In this document: in pieces, positions 8,588-17,105 of the stretch
How the letters are laid out: each line of letters starts with the position of its first letter
Position numbering within the stretch: the first letter of the stretch is position 1
Source: JAVBLV01 sp031553195
GTDB lineage: Bacteria > Bacteroidota > Bacteroidia > Bacteroidales > P3
DNA: 58,924 nucleotides
Reading direction: 5' to 3'
Assembly: GCA_031553195.1 (NCBI GenBank)
Contig: JAVBLV010000090.1
Span: 1-58,924 of the forward strand
Position numbers and translations under genes: made by a program
The notes under the pieces: model-generated
Told to the model about the DNA's origin: nothing
Databases searched by the model: none
Seen by the model: the letters and a program-made list of their open reading frames with translations, nothing else

Positions 8588-10957
8588 ATGAAAAATAAAT
8601 GGCTTTTATGGATAGCGCTGTCTTTTACCTTATTTGCGTGCAATCAGGGAGAAGATAGCGAACAATATAAAGTGCAATTCAGGCAAGAATTAAATCAGGC
8701 CGGATATGACGCGGAGGTTACAGAAATGAAATGGTCGCGGTACGCCGACAGCATATTTCTGAAGTTTAAAATTATAAATAGAAAGAGCAACGAAAAAGAA
8801 TTCTGGGGAGAAATAAAACCTTCGGAAAAGATCAAACTGATCAATGAAAAAATAGAAATAAAAGAAATCAAAAGGTTGCGCCGGGGAAAAGGTAATATTC
8901 CCGATAACATATTAGTATCTTTGCTGATAGATAAAAGCATCTTTCCCGAAGACATGGAAAAAGTGCGCGAAGCCGTAAAGTATTTTGTAGATAATCTGCC
9001 GGAAAATACTGTCTATATTTCTTTCTTCGACAACACGGTAAGCAAGTCGTTCCCTATTACGTCCAAAACATTCGGTTCGTTTGAACCGGAATTTACGGTA
9101 ACTAAAAACAATAAAATCATATTCGGCGCCACATTGAATAAATTTCAGGAATTGGCTTGGGCAAACGCTTCTTCCGATCCGGAAATGTCGGCAAAAATAC
9201 AAAACGATACAATCAAAAAATATTTAATCCTGTTAACCAACGGAAAATCAACCCCAAGCGGAGAAGAAGCCGATAATATCACGGCATTTGACAATATGAT
9301 ACAGGAATTAGATAACGACATGGCAAGCCATAATCAGATAGAAATACATGCCATCCGATATGGAGAAGCGAATCCGAATGTGGACAAACATTTATCGTTT
9401 ATTTGCAAAGACCTCAGGAGAGACAACGTGAAAGGCGAGTTTTATGCTGCGGCGCCCGACAGCGTATTGAATAAATTAACGGATGTAATTGATAAACTGT
9501 CGCCCGATTACGAACTAGTTTTGCTGAATTCTCCCGGACGGATTTATAGCGGTGAAAGCAGGGAATTTATGATCCAGATGGAAAAAGCCGGAAAAAAAGC
9601 TTTCGGCATTAAAAATTATTCCATCGGAACACCCGCCAATCCTGTCATAACCGGAACAACCAATTTGATCCAACAAATTCTATTAGGTTTCTTTTGGGGA
9701 TTTATCATCTTGTTCGTCTCCTATTTTGCCATACAAGTCGTTATTCCTTATTTAATTTCAAAAACATCTAATTTCGACAAAAAATATGTAAGGGAATACA
9801 AACCGAATGATGATGAAATTATCAAATGCAATATATGTTTGGAAGACTTGAACGAAGGGGAAAAGGTGGTTGAAAAATGTCGACATATGACTCATTTATA
9901 TTGTTGGCGGGAGAATGGCTATAAATGTACCGAATACGGACAAAACTGTAAAGATGGGAAACAATATTATTTTGATAAAGACAAGCCTTTCAGTTCTACC
10001 AACAGCCCTTATTTTATGAAGTGGGTCTTATACGGAATGGGAGGCGGTTTGTTGGCTTGGATTGTTTACCGGCTTTTCATTCTGGCAAGCCCCTTGCTAT
10101 TCGGATCTTTTACTCAAAAACTTTTGCGCGCTTTTTATCCGGGCGATTTGACTCAACTGGAATCGGATGTTCAATTGGGTTTTTGGGCAAAAATAGGCCC
10201 TCTCTTATTGATAGGCATTTTATTGGGATTTACCCTCGCTTTTTTGTTTTCCTATATTAACGAATACCGGCAAAAAAAGGGTGGAGTATTGCTCGAGATG
10301 TTGTTGAGAAGTCTTGTAGGAGCCTGTTTTGGATTCCTTTCTTTTTTAATAGGTTCGATCATTATTATCGCCTGCAAAGCCAATGGAATTAATATTTGGG
10401 TAGATTGGATACCTTGGTTATTGTTCGGCGGCAGTTTGGGGTTGTGCCTCTCTTTCAAAACCGGTATTGTTTGGAAGCATGCGCTATTAGGCGGCATTAT
10501 TTCCGGGCTGATTAGTTTTGTCCTTCTCTTTCTTAGCCGCTGGTTCGGCAGCTACGCCACATTATTGAGCTTTATGTTGTATAGCGCCGGATTGGGATTA
10601 TCTATTGTAACTATTCACTATACCGCGCAAAAATATTTCTTGAAATATAGAGGCGCAAGAGAAGGGGAAATAGCGATCCATAAATGGATGAGCGTAATTG
10701 GTGGAAGCAATGATGTGACGATTGGGAAATCGCACCAATGCATTATCCAGATGAATTGGGACCTCAACCCTAGTATTCAGGATATACATGCAAAATTATA
10801 TGTTGACAAAAAAATGAAGGTCCCTTACTTGAAAGTATTGGGCGATAATTTACTTTTTAATGGAAACCTGGTGAAAAAAAATGATGAATTCCAGTTAAAG
10901 AACGGAGTTATTTTCAAGATAGGGGACACAGCATTTCAATATATAGAAAAAATCTAA
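8588..10957 (+). CDS. vWA-RING-FHA multipass lipoprotein, candidate E3 ligase
   Basis: A 789-residue protein. An N-terminal lipoprotein signal has lipobox LFAC (C18). A von Willebrand A-like domain (~107-300) has DKS at 115-117 and LLTNG at 215-219, where the second metal-site Asp is Asn. TM1 is at ~360-390. A cytoplasmic RING-H2-like domain follows: C414, C417, C431, H433, H436, C439, C447, C454. About six more TM helices lie between ~477 and 677. The C-terminus is FHA-like (~700-789; VTIGKSHQCII, SIQDIHAKLYV, NLLFNGNLVKK). With one plus six TM helices, RING and FHA both face the cytoplasm and vWA the periplasm. RING proteins recruit charged E2s, so this is the likely E3; the FHA domain would read phosphothreonine. 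I know of no described bacterial protein with this domain order. The last RING pair is spaced C-x6-C rather than C-x2-C. Confidence 0.85.
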   Translation: MKNKWLLWIALSFTLFACNQGEDSEQYKVQFRQELNQAGYDAEVTEMKWSRYADSIFLKFKIINRKSNEKEFWGEIKPSEKIKLINEKIEIKEIKRLRRGKGNIPDNILVSLLIDKSIFPEDMEKVREAVKYFVDNLPENTVYISFFDNTVSKSFPITSKTFGSFEPEFTVTKNNKIIFGATLNKFQELAWANASSDPEMSAKIQNDTIKKYLILLTNGKSTPSGEEADNITAFDNMIQELDNDMASHNQIEIHAIRYGEANPNVDKHLSFICKDLRRDNVKGEFYAAAPDSVLNKLTDVIDKLSPDYELVLLNSPGRIYSGESREFMIQMEKAGKKAFGIKNYSIGTPANPVITGTTNLIQQILLGFFWGFIILFVSYFAIQVVIPYLISKTSNFDKKYVREYKPNDDEIIKCNICLEDLNEGEKVVEKCRHMTHLYCWRENGYKCTEYGQNCKDGKQYYFDKDKPFSSTNSPYFMKWVLYGMGGGLLAWIVYRLFILASPLLFGSFTQKLLRAFYPGDLTQLESDVQLGFWAKIGPLLLIGILLGFTLAFLFSYINEYRQKKGGVLLEMLLRSLVGACFGFLSFLIGSIIIIACKANGINIWVDWIPWLLFGGSLGLCLSFKTGIVWKHALLGGIISGLISFVLLFLSRWFGSYATLLSFMLYSAGLGLSIVTIHYTAQKYFLKYRGAREGEIAIHKWMSVIGGSNDVTIGKSHQCIIQMNWDLNPSIQDIHAKLYVDKKMKVPYLKVLGDNLLFNGNLVKKNDEFQLKNGVIFKIGDTAFQYIEKI

Positions 10958-10975
10958 AATTCAAATAAATAACAT

Positions 10976-11956
10976 ATGAGAAAGAATATCGTTATTTCAA
11001 TATTTTTCTTCTGCGGCATAGGATTGTACGCGCAGGTGGATACTACTAAACAAGTAGAGTTAAACGATATCCATATAGTGGAAATTGATCCGACGGGAAA
11101 TCAACCGGTAAAAGTAGAGAGACGGGATTATACCCCGTTGAAATCTTTGGTTTTCAACTTAGGTTATGGAATTCCATTTATCAGCAACGATTTACTCAAC
11201 TCGGATATTTGGAATGTCAAAACCGGATATGCTTTTCAATTTGGAGTCGATTTCAAAAAACAATTTACAAAGGAAAAAATTGTAAATAGCAGAGTAGTCG
11301 ACGCTCCGGTACCCCTTGCGTTGGGCGTCGGATTGGGATTGAGTTACTATAACAAATCTGCCGATTTTGAGTCGTATTCCGAACAAATAAATAATTTGAC
11401 AGATGTGGACGGCAATCGTTATAACGCCAATCTTACATATCAGAATGTAAAAGAACAATTATCATTGCTTTATTTGGATATTCCTTTATATCTGGAAATA
11501 GGAAAACCTAGTAAAACCAAAGTAAAGGCATGGGGAAAAATCGGACTGAAAGGTTCCGTTTTGCTAACTAACAGTTTTACCGGCGAAGGAACCTATACTT
11601 CTACCGGCTATTATCCTGATTGGAACATTATTCTGCACAATGTGCCGGTTTTAGGATTCCAAACCAATGCGCCTTGTTACGAAAATCCCGAATACAATTT
11701 GAACGCTTTTGTTTTGTGGTCGTCTGTTTCGGCAGGAATTACTATTCCGTTGAGCAATCCCGACAAAGATATTTTAAGGGACGTTATTCTACGGTTAGGA
11801 ATCAAATGGGATTATTCTTTAATTCCTATATCCAAAAGTACCGAAAATACACAATTTACCGGTTCAACGTATTGGCTTGACCAAAGCAATATACTGGGCG
11901 ACGGAAGCCGCATGCATTATCTGGGATTGGAAGTAGGTTTAATATACAGTTTTTAA
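10976..11956 (+). CDS. Outer-membrane beta-barrel protein
   Basis: A 326-residue protein with a signal peptide (MRKNIVISIFFFCGIGLYAQ). The mature part alternates amphipathic strands (FNLGYGIPF, FQFGVDFKKQ, LGVGLGLSYYN, LEVGLIYSF) and ends in an aromatic residue (F), typical of outer-membrane barrels of the Bacteroidota OMP_b-brl/PorT-like type. It lies 18 bp after the vWA-RING-FHA gene and 64 bp before the E1 gene, all on the same strand. It is the only outer-membrane component predicted in this gene row, so it may form the outer end of the putative envelope machine. That role is inference. Confidence 0.75.
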   Translation: MRKNIVISIFFFCGIGLYAQVDTTKQVELNDIHIVEIDPTGNQPVKVERRDYTPLKSLVFNLGYGIPFISNDLLNSDIWNVKTGYAFQFGVDFKKQFTKEKIVNSRVVDAPVPLALGVGLGLSYYNKSADFESYSEQINNLTDVDGNRYNANLTYQNVKEQLSLLYLDIPLYLEIGKPSKTKVKAWGKIGLKGSVLLTNSFTGEGTYTSTGYYPDWNIILHNVPVLGFQTNAPCYENPEYNLNAFVLWSSVSAGITIPLSNPDKDILRDVILRLGIKWDYSLIPISKSTENTQFTGSTYWLDQSNILGDGSRMHYLGLEVGLIYSF

Positions 11957-11985
11957 AACCTTATAATAAACCCCATAAATCAATG

Positions 11986-12018
11986 ACTCGATAATTTAAT
12001 CATTCAATCATTCAACCA
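11986..12018 (+). repeat. ATTCAATC-type low-complexity repeat before E1 gene
   Basis: Short iterated ATTTAATCATTCAATC units sit immediately upstream of the E1 start codon. A similar run occurs at 44977-45033 upstream of msrBA. Function unknown; it could be a spacer that inflates apparent N-termini of downstream genes. Confidence 0.5.
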
Positions 12019-12020
12019 AT

Positions 12021-13235
12021 ATGAATAAAGCTCAGTTAAAAGAATGGGGCGCCGATGTGTTTCCCTTGCTCTCATGGTTCAAAATAGACAAAGTAAAAAA
12101 TGCCAAGGTAATGGTGGTAGGGGCAGGAGCGTTAGGCAACGAGGCATTGAAAAATTTGGCTTTATTTGGCGTGGGAAATATTGTAGTAGTTGATTTTGAC
12201 CGGATAGAATACAGCAATCTTACTCGTTCTGTTTTGTTTCGCCCCGAAGACGCCGACAAAGGATTTTATAAAGCGGAAGTAGCCGCCAAGCGGTTGAAAG
12301 AAATAAATCCGACCATTTATGTACAGGCCATTTGCGGGAACTTGGCAAACGACGTTGGTTTGGGACTCTATCGGAGAATGGATGTAGTTTTAGGTTGCCT
12401 GGATAATCTGAGCGCCCGCGTATTATTAAATCGCCTGTGTTTTCGCGCCGGCGTTCCGTGGATAGACGGCGGAATAGGCGATTTGGAAGGGCAGGTTAAC
12501 GGGTATCAAATCCATAAAAATTGTTATGAATGCAGCCTTACCGATGAAGAGGTAAAAGAACTCGAAGAAACCGGAATGTCTTGCGCGGGAGTCACTCGCG
12601 AAAATGAACAGCAAGGACGCATGGCTACTACTCCCGTGAGTGCTTCCATTATTGCGGCTATTCAGGTTCAGGAAGCTATGAAATGGATACATAGAGAGGA
12701 TATGGAAGCTGGTGTTTTTACGCCGCTTACCGGAACCATGTTTCACTACGAGGGAATGCACCCCTTTGCCGAAATATTCGATTTTACGACTTATAAAAAG
12801 GATTGTCTTTCTCATGAATGTTGGAACAACATCGTTGAAATTCTGTTACTGAGCGCAGATATGGAAGTAGTACAAGTTTTACAATTGATAAAGAATACGT
12901 TAAAAGTAGAGGATGTGGAAATCAATATGCGGAACAACCGTTTTGTGGATAAACTGGAAACCCGTTCCGATAGCAGACAGTTTACGCCCATGCTTCCCGA
13001 ATCAAAAATTTCTGATTATATAGAATCTTTCGAGGAACTCAGAACACGTTCTTTTTTAGAAGGAAACCTTTATCAACATGCGTTTGAAAATATTGATGAA
13101 GAATTTCCCTACCCACGCCTTACTTTGAAACAGATAGGCGTACCCTGTTTTGACGTGTTGCAGGTAACTACCGAAAAAGGCTACGCCTATGTCGAATTAT
13201 CGGCCGATAGGAAACATTATAAAGAATTGATCTAA
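12021..13235 (+). CDS. E1/ThiF-like Ubl-activating enzyme
   Basis: A 404-residue protein with a ThiF/MoeB/UBA Rossmann domain. GAGALGN (34-40) is the nucleotide loop, and DFDRIEYSNLTR (58-69) contains the conserved Asp and the SNLTR motif. GCLDNLSAR (125-133) and WIDGGIGDLEGQV follow. C168 and C171 form a zinc CxxC, and C262/C267 may be the second pair. C188 in SCAGVTREN lies where ThiF has its reactive Cys. ATTPVSASIIAAIQVQEAMKW is the typical crossover-helix end. A C-terminal region of ~130 residues has no clear family. It should adenylate the Ubl C-terminal Gly and pass it via a Cys thioester to the E2 at 2647. Its stop overlaps the ATG of the next gene by one base, tying the Ubl genes to the baseplate genes in one transcript. 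Confidence 0.85.
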   Translation: MNKAQLKEWGADVFPLLSWFKIDKVKNAKVMVVGAGALGNEALKNLALFGVGNIVVVDFDRIEYSNLTRSVLFRPEDADKGFYKAEVAAKRLKEINPTIYVQAICGNLANDVGLGLYRRMDVVLGCLDNLSARVLLNRLCFRAGVPWIDGGIGDLEGQVNGYQIHKNCYECSLTDEEVKELEETGMSCAGVTRENEQQGRMATTPVSASIIAAIQVQEAMKWIHREDMEAGVFTPLTGTMFHYEGMHPFAEIFDFTTYKKDCLSHECWNNIVEILLLSADMEVVQVLQLIKNTLKVEDVEINMRNNRFVDKLETRSDSRQFTPMLPESKISDYIESFEELRTRSFLEGNLYQHAFENIDEEFPYPRLTLKQIGVPCFDVLQVTTEKGYAYVELSADRKHYKELI

Positions 13236-14020
13236 TGGTGAAATATTTGGATGAATATATAGATGCCGAGGAAATGAAAGCGGAAACCTTGATTTCGCAG
13301 ATGGACATAAACGAAGATTTGGATGTCCGTATGCAAGGCATTTTTTTTCGCAACTATTCGGATGATTTGATCTGTGTTGGAAATGAAGATAATAAGATTA
13401 CCCTTGAATTATCGCGCGACAGTATTTTTCATTTGCTGCCCGAAGGCTTGTTTTTTAAAGAAGATCAATTAAAAAAGACAGATGATAAATCTAATTTTGA
13501 TTTTAATAAAGAACAGCATGAACTGAAAAAACGAAAGAAAGCCGTATTGTCATTTTTCCGACCCTTCGACACGGAATACTTCAAGTTGACTCTTGAATTG
13601 GAAAAAAAACTCAATGCCCTTGCAGAAAAAGGAAATACTGTTTTTACGGAAGCGCTATGGGACGATTTTGAACCGGATACAAATAATGAATATATTTCCA
13701 AAATAAAACCATTGCTTCCTTTTATAAGCCAATTAAGGGGAAACCTTCCTCTTTTGGCGGATATCCTAAGAAATATATTCCTTGCAGAAAAAGTGGAATG
13801 GACAATCCTAAGATCCTTATATGTAAGATGTATTATTCATAAAGAACGGTTATCTAAGGAGGAATATCAAAAGATGGACAAAGAAATTGTTGTTTTCTTT
13901 GGTTTTTTCCGACAATGGTTTCTTCCAGTAGAAGTAGAGTACGACTATCGAATCAAGGATTATAAACAATCTTTTATATTAGGCAATACATTAATATTGG
14001 ATTATAATACTCATTTGTAA
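13235..14020 (+). CDS. TssG-like T6SS baseplate protein (tentative)
   Basis: A 261-residue protein with no signal or TM segment. It contains SFFRPFDTEYFKL, a Pro/Leu-rich middle (PLLPFISQLRGNLPLLADILR), and a C-terminal segment with FPVEVEY-like and ILGNTLILDY motifs. This broadly resembles TssG, in which an ILR..Y/F..PVxV segment is followed by LG..xxLG. The sequence match is weak. The call rests mostly on position: it is directly followed by TssK-, TssE- and TssF-like genes, the usual partners of TssG (a TssF2-TssG wedge). The start codon overlaps the E1 stop by one base; 2 bp separate it from the next gene. If not TssG, it is an unknown cytoplasmic operon component. Confidence 0.5.
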   Translation: MVKYLDEYIDAEEMKAETLISQMDINEDLDVRMQGIFFRNYSDDLICVGNEDNKITLELSRDSIFHLLPEGLFFKEDQLKKTDDKSNFDFNKEQHELKKRKKAVLSFFRPFDTEYFKLTLELEKKLNALAEKGNTVFTEALWDDFEPDTNNEYISKIKPLLPFISQLRGNLPLLADILRNIFLAEKVEWTILRSLYVRCIIHKERLSKEEYQKMDKEIVVFFGFFRQWFLPVEVEYDYRIKDYKQSFILGNTLILDYNTHL

Positions 14021-14022
14021 AT

Positions 14023-14931
14023 ATGGATGAACATAAACGAATATATTGGGAAAGGGGATTAGATATTACGCCCGAAATTTTTACAGAAGCCGATAATTAT
14101 CATATTGCACAACAAAACAAAATCGCGCGGTTATATGCTTTTCGCTTGTATGGCATTTTGCCTGGCAGTACTTTTGAAATCAAGTCCAGGATAAATAATT
14201 ATGAAATTTTTTTTGATGAAATATACTGTAAGGCTATTACTCGGAACGGTTGCCTTGTTGACATCCAAAATGATATTTCATTCGAAGAAGTAAGTTTACG
14301 GGAACTTATCAACGGAGAACACTATGTTATTTTGAGTTCGAATCCTTACCATCCGGAACCGATAAAAAAAGGAGGACGCTATGCGCGAGTAAAATATCAT
14401 ATTGAAATCAAAGAGGCGCGACAATGTACGGGAGATGGAATTCCTATTTTAAAGATACGTTATAACAGGGATAGCCATTGTTGGCAAATAGAACAAAATT
14501 ACGTTTTGCCGCACGTTTGTCTTTCTACAAGCGAGATACTAAAACAAAAATACCATCTTATCAGAGAGGAATTAAACGCAGTTATCGAAAAAATTTCTCT
14601 TGATGAACTTGCCGGTTTTCAAGCAAGACTACTCGAAGTGGAACTGAAAAATTATTCTCTTCAGGAATCTCCTGCCGAATTGGCTCTGTTGTTAAAAAAA
14701 ATAACGTCTGTTTTGAAATTGCATTTTGAGCGAACAAAAAATGAAAATGAATTTTTAATGGCCTCTATTGAAAAATTTGTTCAAATGCCTTACAACCATG
14801 ATAATGTTTTACCTTTATTGGAAATAGGAATGGATTGTTTGAAAGAAATAAATCGGGGATTGGAAGCAAAGCCAGATCCGGAACCTGTTGTGATAGAAAA
14901 GAGAGAAGAAGAAATTTTAGGCAAAATATAG
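14023..14931 (+). CDS. TssK-like T6SS baseplate/adaptor protein, short form
   Basis: A 302-residue cytoplasmic protein. The start (IYWERGLDITPEIF..) matches the TssK N-terminus, where W.eGhhh.PqhFqq.d is conserved. CWQIEQNYVLPHVCL plus a helix follows like the W..d..fiPP.l segment. PYNHDNVLPLLEIGMDCL resembles the Y.H.e..fp.L..ll segment ending the helical domain. TssK couples the baseplate wedge to the membrane complex. Classical TssK is ~440 residues; this one stops after the helical region, so the C-terminal head that docks on TssL is missing. That fits a system without TssJLM, as in Bacteroidota T6SSiii. Tightly packed between TssG-like and TssE genes. Confidence 0.65.
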   Translation: MDEHKRIYWERGLDITPEIFTEADNYHIAQQNKIARLYAFRLYGILPGSTFEIKSRINNYEIFFDEIYCKAITRNGCLVDIQNDISFEEVSLRELINGEHYVILSSNPYHPEPIKKGGRYARVKYHIEIKEARQCTGDGIPILKIRYNRDSHCWQIEQNYVLPHVCLSTSEILKQKYHLIREELNAVIEKISLDELAGFQARLLEVELKNYSLQESPAELALLLKKITSVLKLHFERTKNENEFLMASIEKFVQMPYNHDNVLPLLEIGMDCLKEINRGLEAKPDPEPVVIEKREEEILGKI

Positions 14932-14937
14932 CATCGT

Positions 14938-15372
14938 ATGAGCGGATTTCAGATACCCCTGGATTTTCTAAAGGGGAGTTTTTATGAAGATAATTGTCTA
15001 ATTGACGACAATAATGATGAAAAAAGCACGGAAAAATCAATAGCCGGTTTTATTATTTTATTGGTCAATTCTCCAAACGGAAGTTTCAAACCCGGTTTTC
15101 AATTCGGATTTTCCTTGAAAAATTTCCGTTTCGAAAATGCCGACTCGGAAGATAAAATCAATCAAAGAAAAATTGGAGGGAAAAGCGACAATTATAATAA
15201 TTACGCCATAGACCTGAAAGAAGCGATTAAACAATTTGAACCCCGTTTGCAAAACCCTGAAGTAAAAATAGAATTTGATAAAAAACGATCGGAAGTTTCC
15301 ATCTCTATTACAGGAATACTGACAGATACAAAAAAAGAGTATAAACAAGATATAAAATTTCATATCTGGTAA
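14938..15372 (+). CDS. TssE/gp25-like baseplate protein
   Basis: A 144-residue protein of the gp25-like (GPW) lysozyme-fold family. The diagnostic feature is the E-P-R-L motif at 101-104, preceded by a helix (IDLKEAIKQF) and followed by strands VKIEFDKK..VSISITGIL. In contractile phage tails and T6SS this subunit initiates sheath polymerisation at the baseplate. An N-terminal stretch GFQFGFSLKNF corresponds to the usual dyGlp-like part. The gene begins 7 bp after TssK-like and ends 4 bp before TssF-like. TssE identity is stronger than TssG because EPRL is near-invariant in the family. Confidence 0.75.
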   Translation: MSGFQIPLDFLKGSFYEDNCLIDDNNDEKSTEKSIAGFIILLVNSPNGSFKPGFQFGFSLKNFRFENADSEDKINQRKIGGKSDNYNNYAIDLKEAIKQFEPRLQNPEVKIEFDKKRSEVSISITGILTDTKKEYKQDIKFHIW

Positions 15373-15375
15373 AAT

Positions 15376-17004
15376 ATGAAGACGTTTGAAGAATATCATA
15401 ACGAAATAAAGAAAAATGCCATCGACCAATGGACAAAAGAGGGGTGTGTCGCATTTAAAAATATGGAAAACGACCCTGTGATCAATCTCTTACTGTCGGC
15501 TTTATCCTATCAGGCATTTCATATTCAGAAAAGCATAGAGCAATACGAAGAAAGTGCTCTTCGGAATTTACGAGATAGAATCGTCCCGTTTCATTTAATT
15601 AAGCCTATTCCTGCTTTTTCCATTGTAGAAACCAAAATAGCCAAAACATCTAACGACTCAATAGGGGAGAATATAATAGATGAAACCTGCGCATTTGAAT
15701 TTAAAAAATCAAAATTTGCTCCGTTATTAAAAACAAAAATCATTAATGCAGAGCTTAAAAATGTTAATCAGCAAGGGAAAAGCGTTTGGGTTGAATTGCA
15801 ATTTACAAAACCCCTCGAAGATATTTCGGGCTTGTCTTTTTATATAGATGCTCCAAAACCGGTAGATATTGAAGCCATACGCTGTGGCGACTATGAATTC
15901 CCTTTACTAAAACCTTCGCAATATAATGAATTGCCTTTTACAAGATGGTTTAATAACGCACACTTGTTCCTGAGTCAGAATTATTATTTGTTCGGGACTT
16001 ACGATTATTGGAAGGAAATATTTTTGACAAACGCTATCCAATTATTTTACATTGGTCAATACGACGCAAAGAAAATGCCTTTGGGCGAACAAGCCGGTAT
16101 TGGATTGGAAATTATCTTAAATTCAGACACCGACATAAGCGACAAAATCAAAATCAATTGTATTCCTGTAGTAAATATAGAAAAAAAGGAAGTAACCCTA
16201 AATGATAGAAACCCTGTTCAGGAGTTATTTTCCGATACCGGAGAATTTTTGAACTTATTGTACGATAAGGATGAAAATAATATGGAGGAATACCTCAGTT
16301 CGTTTCTGGTCCGGCAACATGGCGTAGAACGCTATAATCCCAAACAACTACTGAAACAAATGCAAGAGATACTATACAGGTATATTTCCGACTATTATGC
16401 CTTTCAATCTATCAGCGAATTGAAAAATGGCGATAAATTGAAAAGAATGCAAGAAATTATAGAAGACATATCCGGCATTGTTTCAAGATTTGGAAATGAT
16501 AGTGTGAAAAACCATTATTATGCAGTATTAAAAAAGAATAAAATTGAAAATAGAGATATTCATTTGGAATACCTGACTACATCGGGAGCATTGGCCAATG
16601 GAATAAAAAAGGATGAAAAGGCAACAAAAGCGCCTAACTGCCTTGACAAGAATAAAACCGTTTTGTTGCTCGAAACAAAGGGAGGGCAAAATAGTATCCG
16701 AAATGAGTCGCAAAAAGAAGATATTGCCCGGTATTATTTTCAAACTAAAGATCGCTTAGTTACCCAAGCAGACATAAGAACTTTTATAAAAGCATATTAT
16801 TACAACGAAAACAAAAAGTTGGGTAATGAAATTGAAAGTATTACTATCGAACGCAAAAACGATTTTATTGCTATAACCATAGATTTGAAAGAAGATAGTC
16901 CGTTGAAAAATATTGATAAGGCGTTGTCTTTGGCTGAAATGTTACAAAATAAAATAATGTTGAAATCAAGCAATATTCTGCCTTTCCAAGTAAGGTTTGC
17001 GTAA
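15376..17004 (+). CDS. TssF-like T6SS baseplate protein
   Basis: A 542-residue protein close to the usual TssF size (~580-620). The N-terminal region fits TssF well. NDPVINLLLSALSYQAFHIQ (32-51) matches the DPdVerLLegfAfLtAri motif. LRDRIVPFHLIKPIPAFSIV (65-84) matches the L.P..LrPlPsm.Iv motif. The C-terminal end (RLVTQADIRTFIKAYY, then ESITIERK, ITIDL) resembles the VT..D segment of gpJ/TssF wing proteins. TssF forms the baseplate wedge with TssG. Last gene of the packed row; a small hairpin (17056-17090) and ~100 bp separate it from the M23 peptidase gene. Confidence 0.75.
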   Translation: MKTFEEYHNEIKKNAIDQWTKEGCVAFKNMENDPVINLLLSALSYQAFHIQKSIEQYEESALRNLRDRIVPFHLIKPIPAFSIVETKIAKTSNDSIGENIIDETCAFEFKKSKFAPLLKTKIINAELKNVNQQGKSVWVELQFTKPLEDISGLSFYIDAPKPVDIEAIRCGDYEFPLLKPSQYNELPFTRWFNNAHLFLSQNYYLFGTYDYWKEIFLTNAIQLFYIGQYDAKKMPLGEQAGIGLEIILNSDTDISDKIKINCIPVVNIEKKEVTLNDRNPVQELFSDTGEFLNLLYDKDENNMEEYLSSFLVRQHGVERYNPKQLLKQMQEILYRYISDYYAFQSISELKNGDKLKRMQEIIEDISGIVSRFGNDSVKNHYYAVLKKNKIENRDIHLEYLTTSGALANGIKKDEKATKAPNCLDKNKTVLLLETKGGQNSIRNESQKEDIARYYFQTKDRLVTQADIRTFIKAYYYNENKKLGNEIESITIERKNDFIAITIDLKEDSPLKNIDKALSLAEMLQNKIMLKSSNILPFQVRFA

Positions 17005-17055
17005 TATTTCATGATAATGCAAACTTTGGTCTTTAAGTAAATATTGAATGCTAAA

Positions 17056-17090
17056 CCCACAAACAGGCAAGAAAATTGTGCTTTTGTGGG
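17056..17090 (+). terminator. Hairpin after tssF-like gene
   Basis: An 8-bp stem, CCCACAAA paired with TTTGTGGG, with a 19-base loop. No long T-run follows, so it may be only a weak or Rho-aided terminator or an mRNA-end stabiliser. It separates the baseplate row from the M23 gene. Confidence 0.35.
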
Positions 17091-17105
17091 AATATAATAC
17101 TTTAA

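Noticed and set aside
2274..13235. CBASS- or BIL-type defence operon
   Set aside because: No CD-NTase or effector is present, and the Ubl is single rather than a tandem fold. The coupling to exported proteins and baseplate genes points to an envelope machine instead. A defence role is still possible but not supported here.
2274..17004. Eukaryotic DNA or contamination as the source of the E2/RING genes
   Set aside because: Genes are intronless, packed with 1-20 bp gaps, carry bacterial signal peptides and lipoboxes, and have base composition like the neighbours.
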